Under the pieces are notes generated by a model, which worked only from the letters and a program-made list of their open reading frames with translations, was not told the DNA's origin and did not search any database. A program made the translations under genes and the position numbers. This document shows, piece by piece, positions 8,742-16,217 of a DNA stretch of 64,000 nucleotides (the first letter of the stretch is position 1; every line of letters begins with the position of its first letter). The stretch comes from CAYRGC01 sp964423795 (GTDB lineage: Bacteria > Patescibacteriota > Gracilibacteria > Peribacterales > Peribacteraceae). The DNA lies in the NCBI GenBank assembly GCA_964423795.1, contig CAYRGC010000003.1, positions 13,676-77,675 on the forward strand, written 5' to 3'.

Positions 8742-8747
8742 TACAAT
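8742..8747 (+). promoter_or_regulatory. -10 box ahead of the tRNA-Leu fragment array
   Basis: TACAAT lies 8 nt upstream of the first tRNA-Leu 5' fragment and almost 200 nt upstream of the intact tRNA. It looks like the original tRNA promoter, now separated from the gene. Confidence 0.45.
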
Positions 8748-8755
8748 CGGCGCGT

Positions 8756-8768
8756 GCCGAAGTGGCGG
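8756..8768 (+). repeat. first partial 5' copy of tRNA-Leu
   Basis: GCCGAAGTGGCGG is identical to the first 13 nt of the tRNA-Leu gene at 8940. It is followed directly by a cttcg/ctcagg palindromic element. Confidence 0.6.
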
Positions 8769-8787
8769 CCCTTCGACTTCGCTCAGG
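8769..8787. repeat. short interspersed element, CCCTTCGACTTCGCTCAGG type
   Basis: A 19-nt member of the cttcg...ctcagg repeat family, joined directly to the tRNA-Leu fragment. Related copies are at 8861, 34918, 36347, 39769 and, more loosely, 20330 and 51286. Confidence 0.55.
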
Positions 8788-8835
8788 ACCGTTCAAGGAT
8801 GACTGGCTTCGACACTCCGTTTTTTCTCCATCATT

Positions 8836-8860
8836 GCCGAAGTGGCGGAATTGGTAGACG
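8836..8860 (+). repeat. second partial 5' copy of tRNA-Leu
   Basis: Twenty-five bases identical to positions 8940-8964 of the intact tRNA-Leu (acceptor strand and D-arm). The copy then breaks off into another palindromic element. It cannot fold as a full tRNA. Confidence 0.75.
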
Positions 8861-8880
8861 CCCTTCGTCTCGGCTCAGGG
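8861..8880. repeat. short interspersed element, CCCTTCGTCTCGGCTCAGGG type
   Basis: Joined directly to the second tRNA-Leu fragment. It is nearly identical to the reverse complement of the element at 34918-34939. Confidence 0.55.
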
Positions 8881-8939
8881 TACACTGCGCTGCCGACTGA
8901 TCTCTTCGCATCATCATGTTCTTTCTTTCAACACTTCTT

Positions 8940-9024
8940 GCCGAAGTGGCGGAATTGGTAGACGCGCACGACTCAAAATCGTGTACCGCAAGGTGTGAGG
9001 GTTCGAGTCCCTCCTTCGGCACCA
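8940..9024 (+). tRNA. tRNA-Leu (anticodon CAA)
   Basis: An 85-nt gene with acceptor GCCGAAG/CTTCGGC, discriminator A and an encoded CCA. The D-arm has the class II form, the anticodon loop is CTCAAAA (CAA, reads UUG), there is an extended variable arm, and the T-arm is GGGTTCGAGTCCC. Two truncated 5' copies lie upstream. Confidence 0.97.
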
Positions 9025-9090
9025 TCCGGCTTCGTTCCTTCGGGAACTACGCCGAGATTGGTACATGCAATGAGGAAGGAGGCGAAACAC

Positions 9091-9390
9091 TCACGCTTTT
9101 TCGCGTGTTTCCGCGAGCTGAAGAATGACTCGAGCGATCGTCGTCGCCTCATCATCAAGGAGCTGTCGGGGATCTACCGAACGATTTTTACAATGCTCCT
9201 GCACGATATGCCTTGTCGCGGAGAGAAGCGGATCTGTATGACCGGCGAACTCGAGGAGAAGCATGCTTCCCGCCTGGCTTTCTTGGAACGCATGACGCAC
9301 CGAGTTGTACGTGGTTTCAAACAACGCCTCGGAACCCGCAAGTTCCTGTGCACACGTCACCTGCGAAAATGTCTCCGGAGAATGTGTCAT
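9091..9390 (-). CDS. small orphan protein
   Basis: A 99-residue, mostly helical acidic protein (ETFSQVTCAQELAGSEALFE near the start, LLDDEATTIARVILQLAETR near the end) with no recognised family and a lower GC than its surroundings. A clean promoter on this strand, TTGAAA-N16-TAGGAT, ends exactly 6 nt before the ATG and strongly supports a real, leaderless gene. It lies next to tRNA-Leu, a place where accessory genes often land. Confidence 0.6.
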   Translation of the reverse strand: MTHSPETFSQVTCAQELAGSEALFETTYNSVRHAFQESQAGSMLLLEFAGHTDPLLSATRHIVQEHCKNRSVDPRQLLDDEATTIARVILQLAETREKA

Positions 9391-9396
9391 ATGTCT

Positions 9397-9424
9397 ATCC
9401 TATACTGTTTTTGTAAAATTTCAA
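9397..9424 (-). promoter_or_regulatory. promoter of the 99-residue orphan gene
   Basis: TTGAAA (complement of 9419-9424), a 16-nt spacer and TAGGAT (complement of 9397-9402). The predicted +1 is the A of the ATG at 9390. Confidence 0.65.
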
Positions 9425-9430
9425 TCGACC

Positions 9431-10426
9431 TCACTCACAGCTCCCCTCCCCCGTGGCGAGGCGCTGATCGCACGTCTGCCGGACGACGAGAGAATCGTAG
9501 GTCGCCGTTTCCTTCGTCGCGACGCCCGCGCGGAGCCGGTACATCATCTCGGCCATCTGGCCGCGGCTGATCTTCTGATCGAAGCGATTGATGGTGAGCG
9601 GAATCGCATGCTTGGCTTCAAGGGCCCGGACAAACGGCTCGAACCACCTCTGCTCGCCGGAAGCCGGCAACGACTTGGCGATGCCGAACGCGTTGCCCAG
9701 GATTTTGGCCGCCTCCGCGAACGTGATGGACTCCGCCGGTTTGAACGTGCCGTCCGGGTACCCTCCGATGAGCGCGCTGTCGCGCGCGTGGCACAGGTAC
9801 CGCGCGTACCACTCGTCGGAAGACACGTCGGAGAAGGAGCTCGTCACGCAGCCGTTGATCGACTCCTGGGACGCGATCGACAGGATGACGATCTTCGTGA
9901 ACTCGGCTCGGTTGATGGTGGCATCGGGCTGGAAGGTGCCGTCCGGATAGCCCGCCACGATCCCCTCGTCATGCACGTAGCGGATGGCCTGGGCGTGGGG
10001 AGAGGCGTCGTCCACGTCGGAGAACGATCCGGTCGCGCCGGCATCGACCGCGAGCCGGTACGCCTCGCCGCAGGTGGCGCTCGTGATATCCATCGTCTTC
10101 GGATCCTGGGGACAGATGCGGATCTCGAGCGTGCCCTTCCCCGTGCCGCCGTTCTTTTTGATCTGATCGCGAAAACCGCGGAGCACCTTGGCATCGTCGT
10201 TGCGCACCTCCACGCTGCCGCTGCTCCAGGCGAGCCCGTTGTCGTTGAGGAAGAGCTGCCAGGAGATCATCGCGCGCGGGGTGACTTCCGAGAGCGTGAC
10301 CGTGACCTCTTCGAAGTCGTCGCTGAACGCGGCTTCCTTGATCTCTGCGGTCCCGGAAACAGACGACGCCGCCATGAGCAGGAACGACGCGGACGCGGCC
10401 AGGAGACGTGTTTTCGACGCGTGCAT
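9431..10426 (-). CDS. S-layer homology (SLH) domain protein, secreted
   Basis: A 331-residue protein with a signal peptide (LLAASASFLLMAASSVSG, cleavage near residue 25), a beta-rich N-terminal domain of about 110 residues, and three SLH repeats. The first two are marked by FSDVDDASPHAQAIRYVHDE...GYPDGTF and FSDVSSDEWYARYL...GYPDGTF. The third, near residue 255, is more degenerate (WFEPFVRALEAKHAIPL). SLH repeats usually hold proteins to the cell wall, so this is a candidate surface protein. A second SLH gene is at 41070. Confidence 0.9.
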   Translation of the reverse strand: MHASKTRLLAASASFLLMAASSVSGTAEIKEAAFSDDFEEVTVTLSEVTPRAMISWQLFLNDNGLAWSSGSVEVRNDDAKVLRGFRDQIKKNGGTGKGTLEIRICPQDPKTMDITSATCGEAYRLAVDAGATGSFSDVDDASPHAQAIRYVHDEGIVAGYPDGTFQPDATINRAEFTKIVILSIASQESINGCVTSSFSDVSSDEWYARYLCHARDSALIGGYPDGTFKPAESITFAEAAKILGNAFGIAKSLPASGEQRWFEPFVRALEAKHAIPLTINRFDQKISRGQMAEMMYRLRAGVATKETATYDSLVVRQTCDQRLATGEGSCE

Positions 10427-10499
10427 GCGGTAAAGGGAACCCCTGGATTCTACCCTTCCGCCTCCGCGCGAAAAAGCGGTATGCCGTCGGTTTTCATGG

Positions 10500-10505
10500 T
10501 ACGAT
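10500..10505 (+). promoter_or_regulatory. -10 box of the murL-murD2 operon
   Basis: TACGAT overlaps an in-frame ATG at 10504, so that ATG cannot be in the transcript. The predicted +1 is about 10512, and translation should begin at the ATG at 10525. Confidence 0.6.
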
Positions 10506-10524
10506 GCGACTACCGTTTTTCCTC

Positions 10525-11883
10525 ATGCAGAAGTACCAAACCTTCACCTTCGTCTCCTTCGCCTGCTTTCCCGAGGAAGGCAGGATCGAGCTCGACTACG
10601 CCCTGCGCGATCCCGAGGACGGGGGAAATCCCATCGAGTTCACCGAAACGCTGACCTTCCCCCCGATCGCCTCGTGGGACGGATCGCGCGAGGAGGAGCT
10701 CAACCGCGCGCTCTTCCAGCTGCATCTCATCGGCGGCATCAGCTACTTCAAGACGTGTCTCCCGAAGCGCATCGAGGTGGGCTCGGGGCAGCTTTCGAAC
10801 GCGCAGGCGGCGTTCTGGAACGAGGTCTACGAGAACGGACTCGGCGAATTCTTCTACCGCAACGACGTTGATTTCCGCGACCTCATCAAGTTTCCCGCCC
10901 TCGCGACCGAGGAGCAGAAGCCCTTCATCCCCTCCGAGGAGGGTCCGGGCGGCGACCGCTGCCTCGTCCCCATCGGCGGCGGCAAGGACTCGCTCGTCAC
11001 GATCAAGCTCCTTCAGAAACAGCGCGTCCCCGTGACGCTGCTCAGAATCGGCAGCCACCCGGTGATCACGGCCCAGGCCGTGGCGGCGGGACTCCCGCTC
11101 CTGGAAGTGAAGCGCGCGCTCTCCGCCGCCCTCTTCGACCTCAACGCCCAGGGCGCCTTGAACGGCCACGTGCCGATCACCGCGTATCTGAACGCGCTTG
11201 CCCTCGTGCTCGCGATCCTGCGCGGGGACACCGCCGTGGTCTTCAGCAACGAGCGCAGCGCCAACGAGGGGAACGTGGAGTACCTGGGGATGGAGATCAA
11301 CCACCAGTGGAGCAAGTCCCTCGCGTTCGAGCGGGCGTTCCAGGAGCAGGTGCGCGCGTTTTCCGAGGTGGAGGTGTTCAGCCTGCTGCGCCCCCTCTCG
11401 GAGCTGCGGATCACGCAGCTGTTCACCCAGTTCCCGCAGTACCTGCCGCTCGCGACGAGCTGCAACGAGAACTGGAAGATCCTGGCCAAGAGCAAGAAGC
11501 TCTCCGGCGGCCTCTGGTGCGGCCAGTGCCCCAAGTGCGCGTTCGTCTACGCCATGTTCGCGGCGTTCCTGCCGCGCGCGGAGACCGCGAAACTCTTCGG
11601 GAAGGATCTCTTCGCGGACGAGGCGCTCCTCCCCCTCTACAAGGAGCTGCTCGGGCTCGAGGGCTTCAAGCCGTTCGAATGCGTGGGCACGAGCGACGAG
11701 ACCAAAGCGGCGTTCCTGCTCGCGCGCGAGCGCGGCGACCATAAGGACGCGGCGGCGATGGCGCTCTTCGCAAAGGAAGTGCTCCCGACGATCAAGGACC
11801 CGAAGGCGCTCATCGACGGCGTGATGGCCCCGTCCGGGGACCACGCGATCCCCGACCGCTTCGCGAACATTCCCACCGCCTGA
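10525..11883 (+). CDS. murL: MurL-type UDP-MurNAc-L-Ala-L-Glu epimerase
   Basis: A 452-residue protein with a PP-loop-like nucleotide motif (VPIGGGKDSLVT, about residues 147-158) and a cysteine cluster WCGQCPKCAF near residues 329-338, the layout of MurL. In Xanthomonas, MurL epimerises the terminal L-Glu of UDP-MurNAc-L-Ala-L-Glu to D-Glu, using ATP. The neighbouring gene is a MurD-type ligase, 1 nt after this stop, which is the MurD2 partner expected for this route. The start at 10525 (MQKYQTFTFVSF) is chosen because the upstream ATG lies inside the -10 box. Function is by family resemblance plus context. Confidence 0.88.
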   Translation: MQKYQTFTFVSFACFPEEGRIELDYALRDPEDGGNPIEFTETLTFPPIASWDGSREEELNRALFQLHLIGGISYFKTCLPKRIEVGSGQLSNAQAAFWNEVYENGLGEFFYRNDVDFRDLIKFPALATEEQKPFIPSEEGPGGDRCLVPIGGGKDSLVTIKLLQKQRVPVTLLRIGSHPVITAQAVAAGLPLLEVKRALSAALFDLNAQGALNGHVPITAYLNALALVLAILRGDTAVVFSNERSANEGNVEYLGMEINHQWSKSLAFERAFQEQVRAFSEVEVFSLLRPLSELRITQLFTQFPQYLPLATSCNENWKILAKSKKLSGGLWCGQCPKCAFVYAMFAAFLPRAETAKLFGKDLFADEALLPLYKELLGLEGFKPFECVGTSDETKAAFLLARERGDHKDAAAMALFAKEVLPTIKDPKALIDGVMAPSGDHAIPDRFANIPTA

Positions 11884-11884
11884 C

Positions 11885-13216
11885 GTGCGCCTCGCCGACC
11901 TCGACGGCAAGCGCGTCTGCATCCTCGGCTTCGGCAAGGAAGGCCGCGCGACCCTCGCGGCGCTGCGCGTGCACGCCCCGCGCGCGTCGGTCGTGGTGGC
12001 GGATCGCAATCCCGCCTCCGAACCGGGTTCCTCCACGCCGGTGCTGTTCATCGGCGGCGAGGACTATCTGCAAAAGATCCCCGAGACCGACGTCGTCATC
12101 AAATCCCCCGGTATCAAGCCCGAAGCCGTGATCGAGCGCTGGAGAACGGAAGGAAAGCTGACATCCGCGACGGCACTCTTCGTCGAGGAAGCCATCGACC
12201 GGGGGGCGCTCCTCATCGGCATCACTGGCTCCAAGGGGAAGAGCACCACCTCGAGCCTTCTCCACGACATGCTCAAGGCGTCGGGCAAGGACGTTTCGCT
12301 CGTGGGGAACATCGGCGAGCCCTCGATCGCCCACGTGGACGAGGCCAAGCGCGGCAAGATCTTCGTCCTCGAGATGAGCAGTTACCAGCTCATGGAGCTC
12401 ACGCGCTCCCCGGAGATCGCGGTCGTCACGAGCTTCTTCCCCGACCACCTCGATTACCACGGATCCCTCGAGGCGTACCGGCACGCCAAGGCCTCGATCG
12501 CGCGGCTGCAAACGAAGGACGACGCGGTCTTCTATGCCGGCGATTCGGAAGGGGCGAAATGGATCGCGGACCACAGCCCCGGCGAGAAAATCCCCTTCAC
12601 CGCGGCCGAGTGCCCCGTACGGCCCGAGGAAATGGCGCTGCGCGGCGAGCACAACCGCAGCAACGTGGCAGGCGCGTACAAGGCCGCCCTGCGCGCGGGC
12701 GCGAACCCGGCGAAAGCCGTCGAGGCCATTAAGGCGTTTCATCCGCTCCCCCATCGCCTGCAATCGATCGGCGTCCGTCACGGCATCGAATGGGTGGACG
12801 ACGCCATTTCGACCACGCCCGAGTCGACGATCGCCGCCCTGGACGCGCTCGGCGACCGGGTACGCACCCTCATCCTCGGCGGTCAGGACCGCGGGTACGA
12901 CTTCTCGGCGCTGGCGCGGCGCATCAAGGCGTCCTCCGTCCAAACGGTGATCCTCTTCCCAGGCTCCGGCCCCCGCATCCGTGAAGCGATTGCATCCGCC
13001 ACCGCCCCCGTCACCATGGTCGACGCCGACACGATGGAAGACGCCGTACGCGTCGCCCGTGAACTGACCCCCGCAACCCGCAACTCGACACTCACAACTC
13101 GACACCCGACACCCGACACTCCGATCGTCCTCCTCTCCACCGCGTCCCCGAGTTACAACATGTTCAAGAACTTCGAGGAGAAGGGCGACCGGTTCCAAGC
13201 CTGCGTGGTGGCCTGA
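11885..13216 (+). CDS. murD2: MurD2-type UDP-MurNAc-L-Ala L-glutamate ligase
   Basis: A 443-residue Mur ligase with an N-terminal Rossmann segment (RVCILGFGKEGRATL), the ATP motif GITGSKGKSTTSS near residues 111-123, the central EMSSYQL and FFPDHLDYH motifs, and a C-terminal DDAISTTPEST where MurD usually has D-S-K-A-T-N. It adds glutamate to UDP-MurNAc-L-Ala. In the MurD2-MurL pathway the added isomer is L-Glu. It starts with GTG 1 nt after the murL stop, so the two are co-translated. An odd low-complexity insert lies near residues 396-413, encoded by short tandem repeats. Confidence 0.9.
   Translation: MRLADLDGKRVCILGFGKEGRATLAALRVHAPRASVVVADRNPASEPGSSTPVLFIGGEDYLQKIPETDVVIKSPGIKPEAVIERWRTEGKLTSATALFVEEAIDRGALLIGITGSKGKSTTSSLLHDMLKASGKDVSLVGNIGEPSIAHVDEAKRGKIFVLEMSSYQLMELTRSPEIAVVTSFFPDHLDYHGSLEAYRHAKASIARLQTKDDAVFYAGDSEGAKWIADHSPGEKIPFTAAECPVRPEEMALRGEHNRSNVAGAYKAALRAGANPAKAVEAIKAFHPLPHRLQSIGVRHGIEWVDDAISTTPESTIAALDALGDRVRTLILGGQDRGYDFSALARRIKASSVQTVILFPGSGPRIREAIASATAPVTMVDADTMEDAVRVARELTPATRNSTLTTRHPTPDTPIVLLSTASPSYNMFKNFEEKGDRFQACVVA
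13075..13125 (+). repeat. degenerate tandem repeat inside murD2
   Basis: Repeated units of about 7-8 nt (cgcaact, cgacact, cacaact, cgacacc, cgacacc, cgacact) encode a Thr/Pro/Arg-rich insert just before the conserved IVLLSTASPS strand. A similar tract lies in fmt near 35189-35226. Confidence 0.55.
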
Positions 13217-13243
13217 AAAGGCTTTTTCCGCTATACTGAGAGG

Positions 13244-13801
13244 ATGACTCGCTCCGGATATCCGCGCCTCCTCGGATTCGTCCTCTGCTCGGCGATCGCG
13301 TACCTGCTCTACGTGCTCGGCCTCTTCGACGAGATCCACGCGCACGTGAACGGGTACGGCTACGTATCCGTCTTCGTCGCCGGCCTGTTCTTCAGCTACG
13401 GCTTCACGACCCCCTTCGCGATTCCTCTCTTCCTCGAGATGGGACCGGACGTGAACATCCTCGTCGCGGCGCCGCTCGCGGGCGCGGGAGCGCTGCTCGC
13501 CGACTTCTTCATCCTCTCGGTGATGCGGTACTCGGTGTTCCACGAGGAGATCGTGCGGCTCCGCATGACGGTCGTCGCGCGGAAGATCCGCGCACTCATC
13601 TTCCACGAATTCGTCTCCAAGCGGATGCGCGAACTGGTCCTGTGGAGTTTCGCGGGCCTCGTCATCGCCTCGCCGCTTCCCGACGAGTTCGGCGTGGCGC
13701 TCTTAAGCGGCGTGACCGACATCGATCCGAAGAAATTCGCGGCACTCTGCTTCACGCTGAACACCCTCGGCATCGCCCTCTTCCTGCTCGCGGGTCGCTG
13801 A
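13244..13801 (+). CDS. polytopic membrane protein, VTT/DedA-like
   Basis: A 185-residue protein with about five hydrophobic segments. GLVIASPLPDEFGVALLSG near residues 140-158 recalls the re-entrant loop region of VTT/DedA (SNARE-associated) proteins, which move lipids or lipid-linked precursors. The resemblance is weak. TATACT at 13232-13237 ends 6 nt before the ATG, so it is leaderless and transcribed separately from murD2. Confidence 0.7.
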   Translation: MTRSGYPRLLGFVLCSAIAYLLYVLGLFDEIHAHVNGYGYVSVFVAGLFFSYGFTTPFAIPLFLEMGPDVNILVAAPLAGAGALLADFFILSVMRYSVFHEEIVRLRMTVVARKIRALIFHEFVSKRMRELVLWSFAGLVIASPLPDEFGVALLSGVTDIDPKKFAALCFTLNTLGIALFLLAGR

Positions 13802-13814
13802 CGCTCCCGGGAAT

Positions 13815-14366
13815 TTAGCGATCCTTGGCCTTCGGTCCTTGGTCCTTCTGGACGGATCCGTCGCCGACTTTCACTTTCGCGGGGCGGATGACCTTTCCCG
13901 CGATCTCGTAACCGTCCTCGAACACCTCGGTCACCTCCCCTTCCGCGCCGGGACCGACGGAGAGCACCTCGTGCCGCGCGGTATCTACCTGCGCGCCGAG
14001 CACTTCCATGCGCGCGAGACCGAGCTCGGAAAGGACGCGGAAGAACTCCTGCTCGATTGCGAGCACGCCCTTCGTCCACTCGTCGTCCTTGCGATCCTTA
14101 GGCAGATGCTCCACGGCGCGGCGGAAATGATCGAGCACGGGAAGCAGCAGGCGAACGACGTTCTCCGTCGCGAAACGACCGAGCTCCTCGCGGTCGCGCT
14201 GCATGCGGCCCTTGGCGTTCTGCAAATCCGCCTGGGCGCGCGCCGCCATGTCGGTGAGCTTCTGCACCTGCGCCGTCAGGTCAGTGACCTGGCGCCGCAG
14301 CGCCGCAAGCTCGTCTTCCGAGCCCGAGGAAGCGGCCGATGCTGCTGGATCCACCGGGGAATTCAC
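13815..14366 (-). CDS. grpE: GrpE nucleotide exchange factor
   Basis: A 183-residue protein with an N-terminal acidic, Ala/Ser-rich tail, a long coiled coil (LRRQVTDLTAQVQKLTDMAA onward) and the GrpE head with VLDHFRRAVEHLP and the C-terminal beta domain HEVLSV...GYEIAGKVIRPAKVKVG. It releases ADP from DnaK, but no dnaK is in the window. The start is a GTG, placed 6 nt after TACCAT (complement of 14373-14378), a leaderless GTG start. No CIRCE-like site is visible upstream, unlike clpC. Confidence 0.93.
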   Translation of the reverse strand: MNSPVDPAASAASSGSEDELAALRRQVTDLTAQVQKLTDMAARAQADLQNAKGRMQRDREELGRFATENVVRLLLPVLDHFRRAVEHLPKDRKDDEWTKGVLAIEQEFFRVLSELGLARMEVLGAQVDTARHEVLSVGPGAEGEVTEVFEDGYEIAGKVIRPAKVKVGDGSVQKDQGPKAKDR

Positions 14367-14442
14367 GGACCCATGGTACCAGACCTGATTTTCCCTCCCA
14401 AACGCTCGGACGATTGCATGACCGGGGGTATACTGATCTGCG

Positions 14443-15618
14443 ATGGACCCCCGACATCACGATCGTTGCGATTGCGCGGAAACGCCCGTTGCCCAGAAAT
14501 GCGCGGAGGCGTTCGCCATGCTGCTGCTCGTGGTCGTGATCGGTTTCGTCGGGAGCGCCCTCGGCTTGACCGACCTCACGGCAAAGGTCGGCGGGGCGGC
14601 AACGCTCGGCGGGGCGGCTTTCGTCGGGCTCGTCGCGGCCAGCTCCACGTGCCTCGCGGCGGTGGGCGGCCTGCTGCTCTCCGTGTCCGCCACGTGGGTT
14701 CAAGGCAATGCCTCGGCCTCCCGCTGGCGCAAGGCCCAACCGCTCCTGCTCTTCAACGCCGGACGCCTCGCGGGGTACTTCCTCCTCGGCGGCGCCGTGG
14801 GACTCCTCGGCCAGGCCGTGTCGCCCTCGGTGCGCACGACCGGCCTGCTCATGGTGATCGTCGCGGTCGTCATGCTGTGGCTCGGACTTCGGATGCTCGA
14901 ACTGCTGCCGAAAGCCGCGTGCCGCCTCCCTCAGCACACCGCGATCGGCCGCCGCATCGCCGCGCTCACGACCGCTCCGGGTCCGCTCACTCCCCTGCTG
15001 CTGGGCGCGCTCACGTTCTTCCTACCCTGCGGCTTCACGCAGTCGATGCAGCTGACCGCGCTCACGACCCACAGCTTCCTCCAAGGCGGCCTCCTCATGC
15101 TCGCGTTCGCGCTCGGCACGCTTCCGGCGCTGCTCGGCATCAGCGTGCTCAGCACGGCCTTCACGGGGAATACCGCCCGCGGCTTCTTCCGCTTCGCGGG
15201 AGCGGTCGCCGTGGTGCTGGGCGTCCTCAACCTGAAAAGCGGCCTGCTCCAGACCGGCATCGACGTAGAGGGCACGCTCGCGCGCGCGCTCCGCCGCCCG
15301 ACCATGCAAGCGACGGCCGACGCGCACGTGACGATCGATCCCGAAGGCCGACAAATCATCAATCTGGCCGTGAGCGACTCGGGCTACACCCCCGATTCCA
15401 TCACGATCGACCCCGGCAAACCCACCTGGGTGTACGCGACGGCGCAAGCCGCGCTCAAGGGCTGCGCCACGTTCCTCACAGCGCCGGCCTATAACCTTTC
15501 CGTGCCCGTGAAAGTGGGCGGGAATTGGCTCGGCCCCATCGAAAACCCGCAGAAAGACTTCGTGCTCACGTGCTCCATGGGCATGCTCCGAGCCGACGTG
15601 CACGTGCGCCGAAGCTGA
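14443..15618 (+). CDS. TauE/SafE (UreH-like) membrane protein fused to a cupredoxin domain
   Basis: This 391-residue protein has an N-terminal cysteine-containing segment (CDCAETPVAQKC), about six helices with VAASSTCLAAVGGLLLS and FFLPCGFTQSMQL as in UreH/SafE-type transporters, and a C-terminal extracytoplasmic beta domain of about 110 residues (VSDSGYTPDSITIDPGKPTW...) of cupredoxin type, ending in a cysteine-methionine stretch (LTCSMGM). The combination suggests copper or other heavy-metal handling across the membrane. Substrate is an inference. TATACT at 14429-14434 sits 8 nt upstream of the ATG. Confidence 0.85.
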   Translation: MDPRHHDRCDCAETPVAQKCAEAFAMLLLVVVIGFVGSALGLTDLTAKVGGAATLGGAAFVGLVAASSTCLAAVGGLLLSVSATWVQGNASASRWRKAQPLLLFNAGRLAGYFLLGGAVGLLGQAVSPSVRTTGLLMVIVAVVMLWLGLRMLELLPKAACRLPQHTAIGRRIAALTTAPGPLTPLLLGALTFFLPCGFTQSMQLTALTTHSFLQGGLLMLAFALGTLPALLGISVLSTAFTGNTARGFFRFAGAVAVVLGVLNLKSGLLQTGIDVEGTLARALRRPTMQATADAHVTIDPEGRQIINLAVSDSGYTPDSITIDPGKPTWVYATAQAALKGCATFLTAPAYNLSVPVKVGGNWLGPIENPQKDFVLTCSMGMLRADVHVRRS

Positions 15619-15752
15619 GCGACTTCCCCCTCCCCGGGTTCGCCGTGTACGGAAAGGCTACGTGCGCGCCTTGTCGACTTCGCCGTTCCTCGCCATCGCG
15701 GCAACGGGCGTCTTCTTCTAGGCTCTCGTCACCCATTCCCTTCCCCTCCCCC

Positions 15753-15905
15753 ATGGTCAGCCGACCCTTTCCCGAACGTTTGCCGGAAATCATCGAGCGT
15801 CATCGCATCGACCCCCGGAAAGCGCCTGCGCCCGAATCGGAAAACGTCGTGGACGCATGGCTCTGCGAGTTGCGCGAGCAACTCGACGGCATGGTGGGCT
15901 CGTGA
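15753..15905 (+). CDS. very small hypothetical protein
   Basis: A 50-residue acidic/basic protein (PFPERLPEIIERHRIDPRKA, then a helix ending LREQLDGMVGS). No motif is recognised and no -10 box is at the leaderless distance. It immediately precedes another small frame at 15909, so the two may be a pair. Low confidence. Confidence 0.35.
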   Translation: MVSRPFPERLPEIIERHRIDPRKAPAPESENVVDAWLCELREQLDGMVGS

Positions 15906-15908
15906 TGA

Positions 15909-16211
15909 ATGGCAGAACGTCTTCGCTTCCCGATCTGCACCATGAATCTTCCAGAGAACCGACTCGATGGCACATCCTTGCCAAAGGCCGAATCGCACGC
16001 CATCGTCCTCCGCTCGATGTTCCCCGAGGACTTCCACGGGCGGCTGCGGACGCTTCTGGGAAACGACGTCGATTCGACGTTTCTTCTCCTTCAATTGCGG
16101 CGAAACGGCATCGATCCGGTAACCGTGTCCGATGAGAATATCGTCAGGTATTGCCGGACCGAAAGCACCATGTTCGGCCCGCACTTCCTGCCGGACGAAC
16201 GCGGCGCCTGA
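15909..16211 (+). CDS. small hypothetical protein
   Basis: A 100-residue soluble protein (MAERLRFPICTMNLPENRL..., then LLQLRRNGIDPVTVSDENI). It begins 3 nt after the 50-residue frame. Composition and aromatic placement look protein-like, but no family or promoter is seen. An antisense frame of similar length also exists, and I favour this strand because the codon bias (G/C in third positions) is better. Confidence 0.4.
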   Translation: MAERLRFPICTMNLPENRLDGTSLPKAESHAIVLRSMFPEDFHGRLRTLLGNDVDSTFLLLQLRRNGIDPVTVSDENIVRYCRTESTMFGPHFLPDERGA

Positions 16212-16217
16212 GCCCGT

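Noticed and set aside
11810..13606. A 598-codon open frame on the minus strand
   Set aside because: It is antisense to murD2 and to the VTT-like gene, with repetitive Arg/Glu/Asp/Gly composition and no motif.
15729..16184. Minus-strand frame opposite the two small plus-strand genes
   Set aside because: It has a weaker third-position bias than the plus-strand frames and no promoter. Neither strand is certain, so only the plus-strand frames are listed, at low confidence.
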